A stretch of DNA of 64,000 nt from Firmicutes bacterium UBA5559. GTDB lineage: Bacteria; Bacillota; Clostridia; Peptostreptococcales; Anaerovoracaceae. The translations under genes and the position numbers were made by a program. The stretch is taken from positions 1 to 64,000 of the forward strand of contig DIMT01000034.1 of the NCBI GenBank assembly GCA_002425705.1, given 5' to 3'. The notes below the pieces were generated by a model. It ran no database searches. It saw only the letters and a list, made by a program, of their open reading frames with translations, and was not told where the DNA came from. Within the stretch, counting starts at the first letter, position 1. Each line of letters begins with the position of its first letter. Of the stretch, positions 32,567 through 40,594 are shown piece after piece.

Positions 32567-33610
32567 ATGGATCCGGGAGGACGGATGGAAGATAAGAGAT
32601 ATGAGGTAGAACGGCTCCGCGAAGAAATCAAGGAGTCCATTCAGGCCATTGAAAGCCTGGAAGACCAGAACGTCAGTGAGATACAGGCTTTTAAACAGCA
32701 GTCCACCAGCACCAACGTGGGTTTCACATCTATTTTTGAAAATATCAATTCCCTCTTTGAAAAATCAGGAGAAATCGAACAGATCGTCGGCTTGATCAAC
32801 AAAATCGCCACCCAGACCAATCTGCTGGCCATGAATGCCTCCATTGAAGCGGCCAGGGCAGGAGAGCACGGGCGGACCTTTACGGTTGTTGCCGATGAAG
32901 TAAAGAAATTAGCGGATCAGACATCCAATTCCGCTTCCAACATCAAAACCCTGGTTGACAAGATCCAGACGGAAATCATGTCCGCAAAAGACAGCATCGA
33001 AGACATCAACAAATCCCTGGGCGGTATGAAATTTGAGGATAACAACATTAAGAAGGCCTACGCCAAGGAGGCAGATCTGGCTGCCGGAACAATCCTGGAA
33101 GAAATGAAAAAAGTATTCAACCTGGAAAGAGCTAAAGCCAACCCGGAAACCTATTTCCCAGGCATTCAGAAGGATATTGAACGGATTTGTGAAGCTGCAC
33201 TGAGGCAATTTAAGGGAACTTTAGGTACCTATTTTTATATTGATGAGTCCTTAACCAAATATTTGTCCCGGGATGACTATGCCATTGGCATCTATGTCTT
33301 ATGGCAGAATGGTAAAATCGATAAGCAAAAAATCATCGTCATGAAGGACATGAAACCGACCAATGATTATCTGGCCTGGTATTATGAGCCTATCCGGGCA
33401 AAAAAGGGCACCTGGAGCAAAGTGTCCTATGATCCCTTCGCCAAAAAAGAAATCGTCTCCTATGGGATTCCCCTTTATATGAACGGCCAATTGATCGGAG
33501 CCGGCGGAATCGACCTGGATTACGAACTGTTCAGGCACAACAATCAAAAGGAAGTCCTGAATAAGATGCTGAATAACATCAATCAGCTGACGGAGTATGC
33601 CAAAAAATAG
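32567..33610 (+). CDS. Soluble methyl-accepting chemotaxis-type protein with C-terminal Cache-like sensor
   Basis: 347 residues without membrane segments. Residues about 60-135 carry the MCP signalling tip (LINKIATQTNLLAMNASIEAARAGEHGRTFTVVADEVKKLADQ). The C-terminal about 150 residues (GTYFYIDESLTKYLSR, YYEPIRAKKGTWSKVSYDPF, IPLYMNGQLIGAGGIDLDYE) resemble half of a dCache domain, which is normally extracellular. It is therefore a cytosolic receptor with the sensor after the signalling helices. The gene begins 21 bp after the sigma-54 activator stop, so they are probably co-transcribed. The start could also be ATG 32585, which has a better-spaced GGGAGG. Confidence 0.8.
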   Translation: MDPGGRMEDKRYEVERLREEIKESIQAIESLEDQNVSEIQAFKQQSTSTNVGFTSIFENINSLFEKSGEIEQIVGLINKIATQTNLLAMNASIEAARAGEHGRTFTVVADEVKKLADQTSNSASNIKTLVDKIQTEIMSAKDSIEDINKSLGGMKFEDNNIKKAYAKEADLAAGTILEEMKKVFNLERAKANPETYFPGIQKDIERICEAALRQFKGTLGTYFYIDESLTKYLSRDDYAIGIYVLWQNGKIDKQKIIVMKDMKPTNDYLAWYYEPIRAKKGTWSKVSYDPFAKKEIVSYGIPLYMNGQLIGAGGIDLDYELFRHNNQKEVLNKMLNNINQLTEYAKK

Positions 33611-33645
33611 AATAACGATCATCTGGGGGAAAGGAGGATTAAAAA

Positions 33646-34275
33646 ATGATGGATAAAATCGTGCCCCACCTGTGGTATGACAAAGAAGCCCGGGAAGCTG
33701 CTGAGTTTTATATCAGCCTCTTTGATGACTCTGAGCTGCTGGATTCCAGGATCATTGGAGACACCCCTTCCGGAGATGCAGAAGCGGTCAGCTTCCAGTT
33801 GGCCGGCCAGAGGTTCGAAGCCATCAGCGGCGGACCCATCTTTCAGTTCAACCCATCGGTTTCTCTGATGGTTGCTTGTTATTCAAAGGAGGAAGTGAAC
33901 ACTAAATGGGAAGCCCTGTCCCATGGAGGAACAGCCCTGATGCCATTAGACGAGTACGATTTCAATAAGTGGTATGGCTGGGTGCAGGACCGGTATGGTT
34001 TATCCTGGCAGCTGATGCTGATGGATGAAAAACAGGTTGAGCAGAAAATCACTCCTTGTCTCCTTTTCTCCGGTGAAGCCTGTGGGAAGGCAGAAGAAGC
34101 CATGAGGTTTTACGGGGAAATATTCCCGGATTCCCGTGTCGGATTCATAAGCAGGTATGAGAACCAGGAAGGGATAACGCCAAAGGCAAAGGTCAACTAC
34201 GGTGCCTTTACGCTTTCCGAAATGAACCTGGTAGCCATGGACAATGGTTATGAAGTGGATTTCAGTTTCAATTAG
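33646..34275 (+). CDS. PhnB/glyoxalase-superfamily protein, truncated by an in-frame amber codon
   Basis: 209 residues of the PhnB-like (3-demethylubiquinone-methyltransferase-like VOC) family: VPHLWYDKEAREAAEFYISLFDDSE, EAVSFQLAGQRFEAISGGP and WYGWVQDRYGLSWQLML define the first domain, then a second begins at ITPCLLFSGEACGKAEEAMRFY. The frame ends at TAG (34273-34275) in the middle of the second domain. The same frame stays open beyond it to 34533 and encodes the missing conserved end. RBS AAAGGAGG precedes the start. The substrate of these proteins is usually unknown. Confidence 0.82.
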   Translation: MMDKIVPHLWYDKEAREAAEFYISLFDDSELLDSRIIGDTPSGDAEAVSFQLAGQRFEAISGGPIFQFNPSVSLMVACYSKEEVNTKWEALSHGGTALMPLDEYDFNKWYGWVQDRYGLSWQLMLMDEKQVEQKITPCLLFSGEACGKAEEAMRFYGEIFPDSRVGFISRYENQEGITPKAKVNYGAFTLSEMNLVAMDNGYEVDFSFN

Positions 34276-34533
34276 GCTTTTTCTTTCATTGTTTATTGCA
34301 AGGACCAACAGGAAATCGATTATTTTTGGGACAAGCTTTCGGCGGTTCCGGAGGCAGAAGAGTGCGGTTGGATCAAGGACCGTTTCGGATTGTCCTGGCA
34401 GATCCTTCCGGTGGTTTTTCTGGAGATGCTTAAAGAAGGGAATGGGGAAGAATACCAGCGTATGGTTCAAGCCCTTTTAAAAATGAAAAAGCTGGATATT
34501 GACTCCCTGCAAAAGGCCTATGATGGAGAATGA
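34276..34533 (+). pseudogene. Detached C-terminal part of the PhnB-like gene (after the amber codon)
   Basis: In the frame of the preceding gene, translation continues AFSFIVYCKDQQEIDYFWDKL, then CGWIKDRFGLSWQILP and LLKMKKLDIDSLQKAYDGE to TGA at 34531-34533. These are the standard closing motifs of PhnB-like proteins, so the TAG at 34273 most likely replaced a Glu codon (GAG to TAG). There is no independent ribosome site. Confidence 0.8.
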
Positions 34534-34565
34534 AATCTTTTAAATAGGAAGGAAAGAAGCTTGCT

Positions 34566-35009
34566 ATGGGCCATAAAATTACGTGGTTTCCCAGAATTCT
34601 CATTACGCTGATTGGCTTGGGGTTGATATTCATGGGTATGTCGGAGGCTTTGCTGGGATTAGCAGGCGAACGTGCCCAAGGAATCGTTACGGATATCCGC
34701 AGAGAAGGCGGTGAACGAGCAGAAGTAATCCCAGGCCGTTACACCTATAACATCAGCTATATCTTTCAGCTCCCTGACGGAGAAGAAATAAGCGGGTTCA
34801 CCAAAGAAATTGACGATGCCATTTTTATAAAACCCGACGGAACGTCGAAGGTTCCGATCCGATACTTCCCAGGTTTTCCAGCCATCAATCAAATGGAAAA
34901 AAATACAGGACTGGGAGTTGGTCAAGTAGTATTGATTGTTGTGGGGTGTGGTTTGATTCTGATTATGAACCGCAAAACAAAGAAAAGAGAAAGCAGAGCG
35001 AAGGATTAA
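34566..35009 (+). CDS. DUF3592 membrane protein
   Basis: 147 residues with membrane segments at about residues 9-28 and 118-138. The intervening about 80-residue extracytoplasmic or cytosolic beta domain (AQGIVTDIRREGGERAEVIP, YTYNISYIFQLPDGEEISG, VPIRYFPGFPAIN) matches the DUF3592 pattern, in which a Tyr-x-Pro near the end is conserved. Its function is unknown. AGGAAGG lies 10-16 bases upstream of the ATG. It is 10 bp from the convergent gene at 35020. Confidence 0.72.
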   Translation: MGHKITWFPRILITLIGLGLIFMGMSEALLGLAGERAQGIVTDIRREGGERAEVIPGRYTYNISYIFQLPDGEEISGFTKEIDDAIFIKPDGTSKVPIRYFPGFPAINQMEKNTGLGVGQVVLIVVGCGLILIMNRKTKKRESRAKD

Positions 35010-35019
35010 TGGATTGGAT

Positions 35020-35352
35020 TCAGGTGTGGATTCTGGCATGGATCTGGCTCGCTATTTTATAAAGCCGCTGGACCCCGTTTTCCAGCCGGTAGTAATGAAC
35101 GAGATAAAACAGGACCAGAATCATCAGCAGGATGGCCATTACTCCAAATAAAGGGTTTTGCAGCAATAGAAACCCAAGAGCCGAAAGAATCAGCACGAAA
35201 CTGATGAACAGGGTGACCAATAGATGAACCAGCCGCTCATGGCTGAGCCAGGCGATCTGGACCTTAGCGTACTCAAAGGTCTCCACCAGATTTTTATCAT
35301 CTTTCAGAGCGCTCAGAAGAATTTTTTCTTGTTCCAGCAAGTATTTAACCAT
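35020..35352 (-). CDS. Small two-helix membrane protein
   Basis: 110 residues from the reverse-strand ATG at 35352, which is preceded by AGGGAGGTG; the longer frame to 35424 lacks a ribosome site. There are two adjacent membrane helices (LLVTLFISFVLILSALGF and GVMAILLMILVLFYLV) flanked by charged ends. I do not recognise a named family, although it looks like the small DUF-type membrane proteins common in Clostridia. It is convergent with the DUF3592 gene and divergent to rtcB. Confidence 0.6.
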   Translation of the reverse strand: MVKYLLEQEKILLSALKDDKNLVETFEYAKVQIAWLSHERLVHLLVTLFISFVLILSALGFLLLQNPLFGVMAILLMILVLFYLVHYYRLENGVQRLYKIASQIHARIHT

Positions 35353-35427
35353 TCTTTCACCTCCCTTAATCCTCAGCATATAGCATGCGATTATCCTTAA
35401 TAGTTTATTATACTTCATTTTCATTGG

Positions 35428-35455
35428 ACGCTCATCCCTGTGGGCGTATTTTTTT
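35428..35455 (+). terminator. Terminator-like hairpin in the rtcB leader
   Basis: The 20-nt segment 35428-35447 folds into an 8-bp stem (ACGC pairs with GCGT, two G-U pairs) with a CCCT loop, followed by A and seven T. It lies about 105 bp upstream of the rtcB start; no upstream forward-strand gene needs it, so it may be an attenuator. Confidence 0.45.
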
Positions 35456-35561
35456 GTTCTTTAATGGGATTTATGTCGGAAAAGGTAAAAAAGGAGGAAG
35501 GCGAAATTCATTATTTGTCTCATGGAAAGATTATAATGAAACCAAAGAAAGGAAGATAGGC

Positions 35562-36809
35562 ATGTTTACCATCTACGATCCAAAAGAACAACGATGGCCG
35601 ATAAAAGTTTGGCTGGAGAATCGGGACCAATTGGATGAAACCTGCCTTCAGCAGGCAAAAAACTTATCCAATCTCCCCTTTGCCCGTGAGTGGATTGCCC
35701 TGATGCCGGACACCCATTCCGGATTCGGTATGCCCATAGGAGGGGTTCTGGCTACCGAAGGAGTTCTTGTACCAAACGCAGTAGGGGTGGACATTGGCTG
35801 TGGCATGATGTTCCTTCAGACCAGCGTTCCGGTAGAGCTGCTTAAAAGAGTGGATACACCAAACGGGAAGCTGGCCCAGGCTATAGTCGGGGATATTCTT
35901 CGAAATATCCCAACTGGTTTTGAGCATCACAAGAAAAAACAGGAATGCAAAGCAGTCAAGGATTTTGAACAAGAGCTGACAGATAGGGATCGAACCGGAA
36001 TGACCAAAATCTTGATCCCGGAACTGGAGAATGGCTGCTATCAAATTGGTACTTTAGGATCTGGCAACCACTTCATTGAACTTCAAGCTGATGAAAAGGG
36101 ATATTTGGGCATTATGGTTCATTCCGGATCTCGCAATCTGGGCTATAAAATCTGCAATTTTTTTAATGGATTGGCCAAGGATTTGAATAAGGGAACCCTT
36201 CCCCTGGTGCCGCCGGAATGGGATCTGGCCTATCTGGAAATTGAAAACGAAGCAGGGCAGGAGTATATTCGCTGGATGAACCTGGCCCTGGATTTTGCCA
36301 AAGAGAACCGGGAGCGTATGATGGACGTGGTGGTCACTATCGTAAATCGACAATTGGCGAAGCATGCAGGAGTTAAAAATATTGAACTGTCCGAATCCAT
36401 CCACTGCCACCATAACTACGCTTCTTTGGAGCAACATTACGGGAAAAAAGTCTGGGTTCATAGAAAGGGTGCCATCCGAGCGGCCAAAGGTGAATGGGGA
36501 ATAATCCCGGGAGCCATGGGAGGCCGATCCTTTCTGGTTCAGGGAAAAGGAAATCCGGAGAGCTTCTGCTCTTGCTCCCATGGGGCTGGTAGACTGATGA
36601 GCCGAACTGAAGCCAAGGAACGGTACAGTGTCCAGGAAACCCTGGAAGATTTGAATGACCTTGGGGTATTTTTGGGCAAGCAGCGCAAGAAGGATGTGGC
36701 AGAAGAATCCCGATTTGCCTATAAGAATCTGGATTTTGTGATAGCCAATGAATTAGACCTGATTCAACCCATTCGCAGCCTAAAGACCCTGGCTGTGGTA
36801 AAGGGATAG
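35562..36809 (+). CDS. rtcB: RtcB-family RNA ligase
   Basis: 415 residues from the ATG at 35562; the upstream frame to 35385 is probably leader. RtcB motifs are all present: MPDTHSGFGMPIGGVLA, VGVDIGCGMMF (metal Cys/Asp), GTLGSGNHFIEL, IMVHSGSRNLGY, SIHCHHNYASLE and, near the C-terminus, SCSHGAGRLMSR with the His that forms the guanylate adduct. RtcB joins 2',3'-cyclic phosphate or 3'-phosphate RNA ends to 5'-OH ends using GTP and Mn2+. It is a shorter RtcB-like version, probably for RNA repair. No archease-like partner is seen nearby. Confidence 0.9.
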   Translation: MFTIYDPKEQRWPIKVWLENRDQLDETCLQQAKNLSNLPFAREWIALMPDTHSGFGMPIGGVLATEGVLVPNAVGVDIGCGMMFLQTSVPVELLKRVDTPNGKLAQAIVGDILRNIPTGFEHHKKKQECKAVKDFEQELTDRDRTGMTKILIPELENGCYQIGTLGSGNHFIELQADEKGYLGIMVHSGSRNLGYKICNFFNGLAKDLNKGTLPLVPPEWDLAYLEIENEAGQEYIRWMNLALDFAKENRERMMDVVVTIVNRQLAKHAGVKNIELSESIHCHHNYASLEQHYGKKVWVHRKGAIRAAKGEWGIIPGAMGGRSFLVQGKGNPESFCSCSHGAGRLMSRTEAKERYSVQETLEDLNDLGVFLGKQRKKDVAEESRFAYKNLDFVIANELDLIQPIRSLKTLAVVKG

Positions 36810-36850
36810 GGCTTTTGATGATTTGATCATAGGAAAGGAGCCGATGGAAG

Positions 36851-37930
36851 ATGAAACGATTAGCTGTGCTGACAGGAGGCGGAGATTGCCCTGGATTAAA
36901 TGCGGTAATCCGGGCGATCGTAAAATCATCAGCCCTGAAGGGAATCGAAGTGGTAGGTATATGTGACGGATTCCGGGGAGCTGTGGAAGGGGACTTTATC
37001 CCTTTGGACGTCAAGAGCGTTTCGGGGATTCTGCCCCATGGAGGCACCATCCTGGGGACCACCAATCGGGATAATCCCTTTTCTTATCAGTCAAAACCCG
37101 GATCCCAGGAGCCTACAGAGGACCGTTCCGGAGATGTCCTCCGAAATATTTGTAAACACCAGATTGAGGCATTGCTGGTCATCGGGGGGGACGGAACCCT
37201 GTCCATTGCCTCAAAATTTTCAACTCTTGGCCTATCGGTGGTAGGGATTCCCAAGACCATCGATAATGATGTGATGGCTACCGATTTAACCTTTGGCTTT
37301 CAATCGGCAGTCAATTATGCCCAGGAGGCCTTGGACCGTCTCCATACGACAGCAGAATCCCATCACCGGGTCATGATCCTGGAAGTGATGGGCCGTAATG
37401 CCGGGTGGATCGCCCTTCACTCCGGTGTAGCAGGTGGAGCAGATGTCATTCTCATTCCGGAGATTCCCTATGATATGGATGCCATCGTTCTGGCCATCCG
37501 GGCTCGGGTGGAAAAAGGGAAGCGCTTCAGCATCGTAGTGGCAGCAGAAGGGGCAAAACCGAAAGGCGGAGAGGTGACCATCGAGAAAATCATTAAAGGA
37601 CGGCCGGAGCCCATCAAGCTGGGTGGCATCGGAGCCAGGCTCTGCGGAGAAATAGAAGCACTCACTGGATTGGAGACCAGATCGACGGTTCTCGGCCATC
37701 TGCAACGGGGTGGATCGCCTCTGACCGGTGATCGGCTCCTTTCCACCCGATTTGGCGTGTCAGCCGTGGAAGCCGCCATCCGCGGTCAGTTTGGTCAGAT
37801 GGTGGCCTTGCAAGGAAATCGTGTTACCCTTGTGCCCCTGGATGAATCCATCAACCGGCAGAAGCTGATAGCCCCAGACGATGAGCTGCTCTTTGCTGCC
37901 CGAAGCATAGGGATTTGTATGGGGGACTGA
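36851..37930 (+). CDS. pfkA: 6-phosphofructokinase
   Basis: 359 residues. The motifs are GGGDCPGLNAVIRA (residues 8-21), VIGGDGTLSIASK (about residue 112), PKTIDNDVMATDLTFGFQSAV (about 137), MGRNAGWIALHSGVAGGAD and GHLQRGGSP. The Gly in GGDGT with Lys in PKTIDND is the mixed-substrate (group III) combination; known enzymes with Gly plus Lys use ATP, those with Asp plus Lys use pyrophosphate. ATP use is therefore favoured. It phosphorylates fructose 6-phosphate in glycolysis. AAGGAG lies 10 bp before the ATG. Confidence 0.92.
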   Translation: MKRLAVLTGGGDCPGLNAVIRAIVKSSALKGIEVVGICDGFRGAVEGDFIPLDVKSVSGILPHGGTILGTTNRDNPFSYQSKPGSQEPTEDRSGDVLRNICKHQIEALLVIGGDGTLSIASKFSTLGLSVVGIPKTIDNDVMATDLTFGFQSAVNYAQEALDRLHTTAESHHRVMILEVMGRNAGWIALHSGVAGGADVILIPEIPYDMDAIVLAIRARVEKGKRFSIVVAAEGAKPKGGEVTIEKIIKGRPEPIKLGGIGARLCGEIEALTGLETRSTVLGHLQRGGSPLTGDRLLSTRFGVSAVEAAIRGQFGQMVALQGNRVTLVPLDESINRQKLIAPDDELLFAARSIGICMGD

Positions 37931-37967
37931 GGGGCACCATTGGCCCATGGCATAAGTAATAAAGTGA

Positions 37968-38030
37968 GATCCTCGATTTTAAATCGAGGATCTTCTGTTA
38001 AAATAACCAGTTAAGGAAATTAGCATATTC
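37968..38030 (+). repeat. Dispersed repeat copy A (hairpin plus conserved tail)
   Basis: GATCCTCGATTT/AAATCGAGGATC is a 12-bp-arm inverted repeat with a one-base spacer at 37968-37992. It is followed by a tail ending AGGAAATTAGCATA. A second copy with the same order lies at 63401-63463 (tail ATATCCATTTGAGGAAATTTG; 21 of 25 tail bases identical over the best segment). Confidence 0.55.
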
Positions 38031-38044
38031 TTGACCCAGGTCAA
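38031..38044. promoter_or_regulatory. Dyad upstream of the metal ATPase operon (candidate operator)
   Basis: TTGACC-CA-GGTCAA (38031-38044) is a perfect 14-bp palindrome whose left arm also looks like a -35 hexamer. No convincing -10 box is correctly spaced, so the role is uncertain. Confidence 0.35.
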
Positions 38045-38147
38045 TTTCTTCTTTGTGCTTCCATGCTAAACTGAAAACAATCAATAAGTTTGAACGTGAA
38101 CTTTAGATCAATTTAGATGAAAGAAGATGGAAGAAGAGGATAGAGAC

Positions 38148-38435
38148 ATGGATAATATAGAAATCATGACAAATTTAAAGACATTGGAGCAGTATGTACC
38201 CATCGTAGACCGGGTGCATGGAGGAACTCATCCGGTATTTCACGAGGTTCGCAGCCTGTTTGAGGCAATAAACAGCAAAATTAAGGAAGCTGGCTCCGGT
38301 GCGCCGGAACTGACTGAGGAGTTTGCTAAACTCCGTGGAATCACAGGCAACTATACCATTCCCGAAGACGTATGCGAAGCCTATGAAGCGGTTTACCGGA
38401 TGTTGGGAGAACTGGATAAAGCTTATAGCAAATAA
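38148..38435 (+). CDS. Small conserved protein next to metal ATPase
   Basis: 95 residues from the ATG at 38148 (AGAGGAT upstream); an in-frame ATG at 38127 is possible. There is no membrane segment or signal. The sequence contains DRVHGGTHPVFHEVRSLFEAI (about residue 21) with three His, and ITGNYTIPEDVCEAYEAVYRML with one Cys near the end. The spaced His residues suggest metal binding, but I do not recognise a named family. It sits 13 bp before the metal-transporting P-type ATPase and shares its transcript. Confidence 0.65.
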   Translation: MDNIEIMTNLKTLEQYVPIVDRVHGGTHPVFHEVRSLFEAINSKIKEAGSGAPELTEEFAKLRGITGNYTIPEDVCEAYEAVYRMLGELDKAYSK

Positions 38436-38448
38436 GAAGGTGAGGGGT

Positions 38449-40311
38449 ATGCAACGATTTATTTTAGGCAAGAAAAACTGGATAGCATTGATTAGTGGCA
38501 TGCTGATATTCATCGGATTTGTCAGCGAACTGGGATTTCATCGAGAACCCATCGCTTTTTGGGCTTTTGCGATAGCTTCCCTGATGGGGGTGGCTCCCAT
38601 AGCAATCCAGGCCTATCAAGCCTTAAGGGTAAAGGTGGTCAGCATTGATGTGCTGGTTACCATCGCCGTAATGGGGGCATTCCTGATCAAGAACCTGGAA
38701 GAATCGGCTGTGGTCACCTTCCTGTTCCTGTTCGGGGCATACCTGGAACAGCGCACCTTAAACAAGACTCGGTCTGCCATCAAAGAGCTGACGGAAATGG
38801 CTCCTGTCAGTGCTTTAAAGCAGATGGAAAGCGGAGAATTTGAACAAGTGGAAGTGGATGAGGTGGATGTTGGAGACATTTTGCTGGTCAAAACTGGGGC
38901 GAAAGTTCCGGTGGACGGAACGGTCCTGTCCGGCGAGGGAACCATCAATGAAGCCAGCATTACCGGAGAATCGCTTCCGGTGACCAAGGAAAAGGGGTCC
39001 GGAGTCTATGCGGGAACCATTCTGGAAAACGGTACGCTCCAGATCCTTGCTGACCGGGTAGGAGAAGACACCACCTTCGGTAAGATCATCGAGCTGGTGG
39101 AAGAAGCTCAGGATTCCAAGTCGGAAGCAGAACGGTTCATTGACCGGTTTTCCAAATATTATACCCCAGGTGTATTGGCGCTGGCGATCATCGTCTGGCT
39201 GATTTCCAGGGATGTGGAGCTGGCTATCACGATTTTAGTACTGGGATGCCCGGGAGCTCTGGTCATCGGAGTGCCGGTGTCCAACGTGGCCGGCATTGGA
39301 AACGGTGCCCGCCATGGGGTGTTGCTAAAGGGCAGTGAAGTCATCCATGATTTCAGCAAAGTCGACACCATGGTTTTCGACAAGACCGGCACCCTGACCG
39401 CCGGGAATCCGGAGGTAGCGGATAAGGAAATCTACGGGGATCACGGAAAAGAATTGCTGGGATACCTGGCAAGCATCGAGAAGGAATCGGATCATCCTCT
39501 GGCCAAAGCCGTCGTCAACTATCTGGGAGATGTCCCATACTATGAGATTGAAAAGACCGACGTGATAAAGGGAGGGGGCATCGTGGCCCTTATTGACGGA
39601 CATCGGGTGGCCGTGGGCAATCCGGCGTTGATGGATCAGGAGCAGGTTCACCTTAGTGAAAAAGCCCGGAAGGACATTGCCAGGTTTGAAGCCAACGGGA
39701 ACTCCCTGGTTTTGACCGCTGTGGATGGAGAACTGAAGGTGATTCTCGGGATTCGAGACCAGATTCGCCCCGGTGTAAAAGAAGATCTGAAAAAACTAAA
39801 GAAGCTTGGCGTTAAAAACCTGGTGGTGCTCTCCGGAGATAATCAGGGAACGGTAGACTTGGTAGCTCGGGAAATCGGCCTTACAGAAGCCCACGGTCAT
39901 ATGCTGCCGGAGGATAAATCCGCCTATATTCAGGATCTGATCGACAAAGGACATATGGTTGCTTTTGTGGGAGACGGCGTCAACGACAGCCCCTCTCTGG
40001 CTCTGGCCCAGATTGGAATCGCCATGGGCAGCGGAACGGATGTGGCCATCGAAACCTCCGACCTGGTATTGATGAACTCCGATTTCAGCCTGCTACCCCA
40101 CGCTCTGGGGCTGACCAAGGCAACGGCCCGCAACATGCGTCAAAACATTATCATCGCCGTGGGAGTCGTCCTGGTCCTGCTGGCCAGCGTATTCCTCAGC
40201 GAATGGATGAATATGTCCATCGGTATGCTGGTCCACGAAGCCAGCATTCTGGCAGTTATTTTAAACGGGATGCGGCTCCTGAGCTATAGACTCAAGAAGT
40301 TCAATTTATAA
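38449..40311 (+). CDS. Heavy-metal P1B-type ATPase with CPG instead of CPC
   Basis: 620 residues from the ATG at 38449 (GGTGAGGGG upstream). It has no N-terminal metal-binding domain. About eight membrane helices frame the cytosolic domains: TGES actuator motif (GEGTINEASITGESLPVTKE), DKTGTLTAGNPE phosphorylation site (about residue 310) and GDGVNDSPSLALAQIGIAMG (about 507). In TM6 the transport motif reads GCPGALVIGVPVS, so CPG replaces the usual CPC. The metal specificity (Zn/Cd/Co or Cu) cannot be set from this. A free HMA protein follows at 40362 and could deliver the metal. Confidence 0.88.
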   Translation: MQRFILGKKNWIALISGMLIFIGFVSELGFHREPIAFWAFAIASLMGVAPIAIQAYQALRVKVVSIDVLVTIAVMGAFLIKNLEESAVVTFLFLFGAYLEQRTLNKTRSAIKELTEMAPVSALKQMESGEFEQVEVDEVDVGDILLVKTGAKVPVDGTVLSGEGTINEASITGESLPVTKEKGSGVYAGTILENGTLQILADRVGEDTTFGKIIELVEEAQDSKSEAERFIDRFSKYYTPGVLALAIIVWLISRDVELAITILVLGCPGALVIGVPVSNVAGIGNGARHGVLLKGSEVIHDFSKVDTMVFDKTGTLTAGNPEVADKEIYGDHGKELLGYLASIEKESDHPLAKAVVNYLGDVPYYEIEKTDVIKGGGIVALIDGHRVAVGNPALMDQEQVHLSEKARKDIARFEANGNSLVLTAVDGELKVILGIRDQIRPGVKEDLKKLKKLGVKNLVVLSGDNQGTVDLVAREIGLTEAHGHMLPEDKSAYIQDLIDKGHMVAFVGDGVNDSPSLALAQIGIAMGSGTDVAIETSDLVLMNSDFSLLPHALGLTKATARNMRQNIIIAVGVVLVLLASVFLSEWMNMSIGMLVHEASILAVILNGMRLLSYRLKKFNL

Positions 40312-40361
40312 AAAAACCATTTGATCGATATCGTGTATCTTATAAAAGAGGAGAAAAAACT

Positions 40362-40589
40362 ATGAAAAAAGCAACCATTCAATTAGAGACCCTGGCTTGC
40401 CCGTCCTGCGCCATGAAGATTGAGGGAGCCGCCAAATCCCTGAGCGGGGTGGATAAGGACAGCGTGAAAGTTCTTTTCAATGCCAGCAAGGTCAAATTGG
40501 ATTTTGATGATTCTCAAACATCCATGAAAGATGTGGAGAAGGCTATCACCATCCTGGGTTATGAAGTCATCAAATCCCAAGTAAAGTAG
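40362..40589 (+). CDS. Heavy-metal-associated (HMA/CopZ-like) chaperone
   Basis: 75 residues forming a ferredoxin-like HMA domain: TIQLETLACPSCAMKIEGAAKSL with the metal-binding CPSC (residues 13-16), then VKVLFNASKVKLDFDDSQ and VEKAITILGYEVI. The loop keeps the two Cys of the MxCxxC family, though the preceding residue is Ala. It probably carries a soft metal ion to the neighbouring ATPase, which lacks its own HMA domain. It is 50 bp after that gene and in the same direction. Confidence 0.88.
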   Translation: MKKATIQLETLACPSCAMKIEGAAKSLSGVDKDSVKVLFNASKVKLDFDDSQTSMKDVEKAITILGYEVIKSQVK

Positions 40590-40594
40590 AATTA

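Noticed and set aside
34273..34275. Amber codon as a pyrrolysine site
   Set aside because: Nothing nearby resembles a pyl system or a PYLIS-type structure, and the family normally has Glu here; a point mutation is simpler.
36373..37065. Reverse-strand frame spanning the rtcB end and pfkA start
   Set aside because: It crosses two well-defined forward genes and has a Pro/Ser-rich shadow composition.
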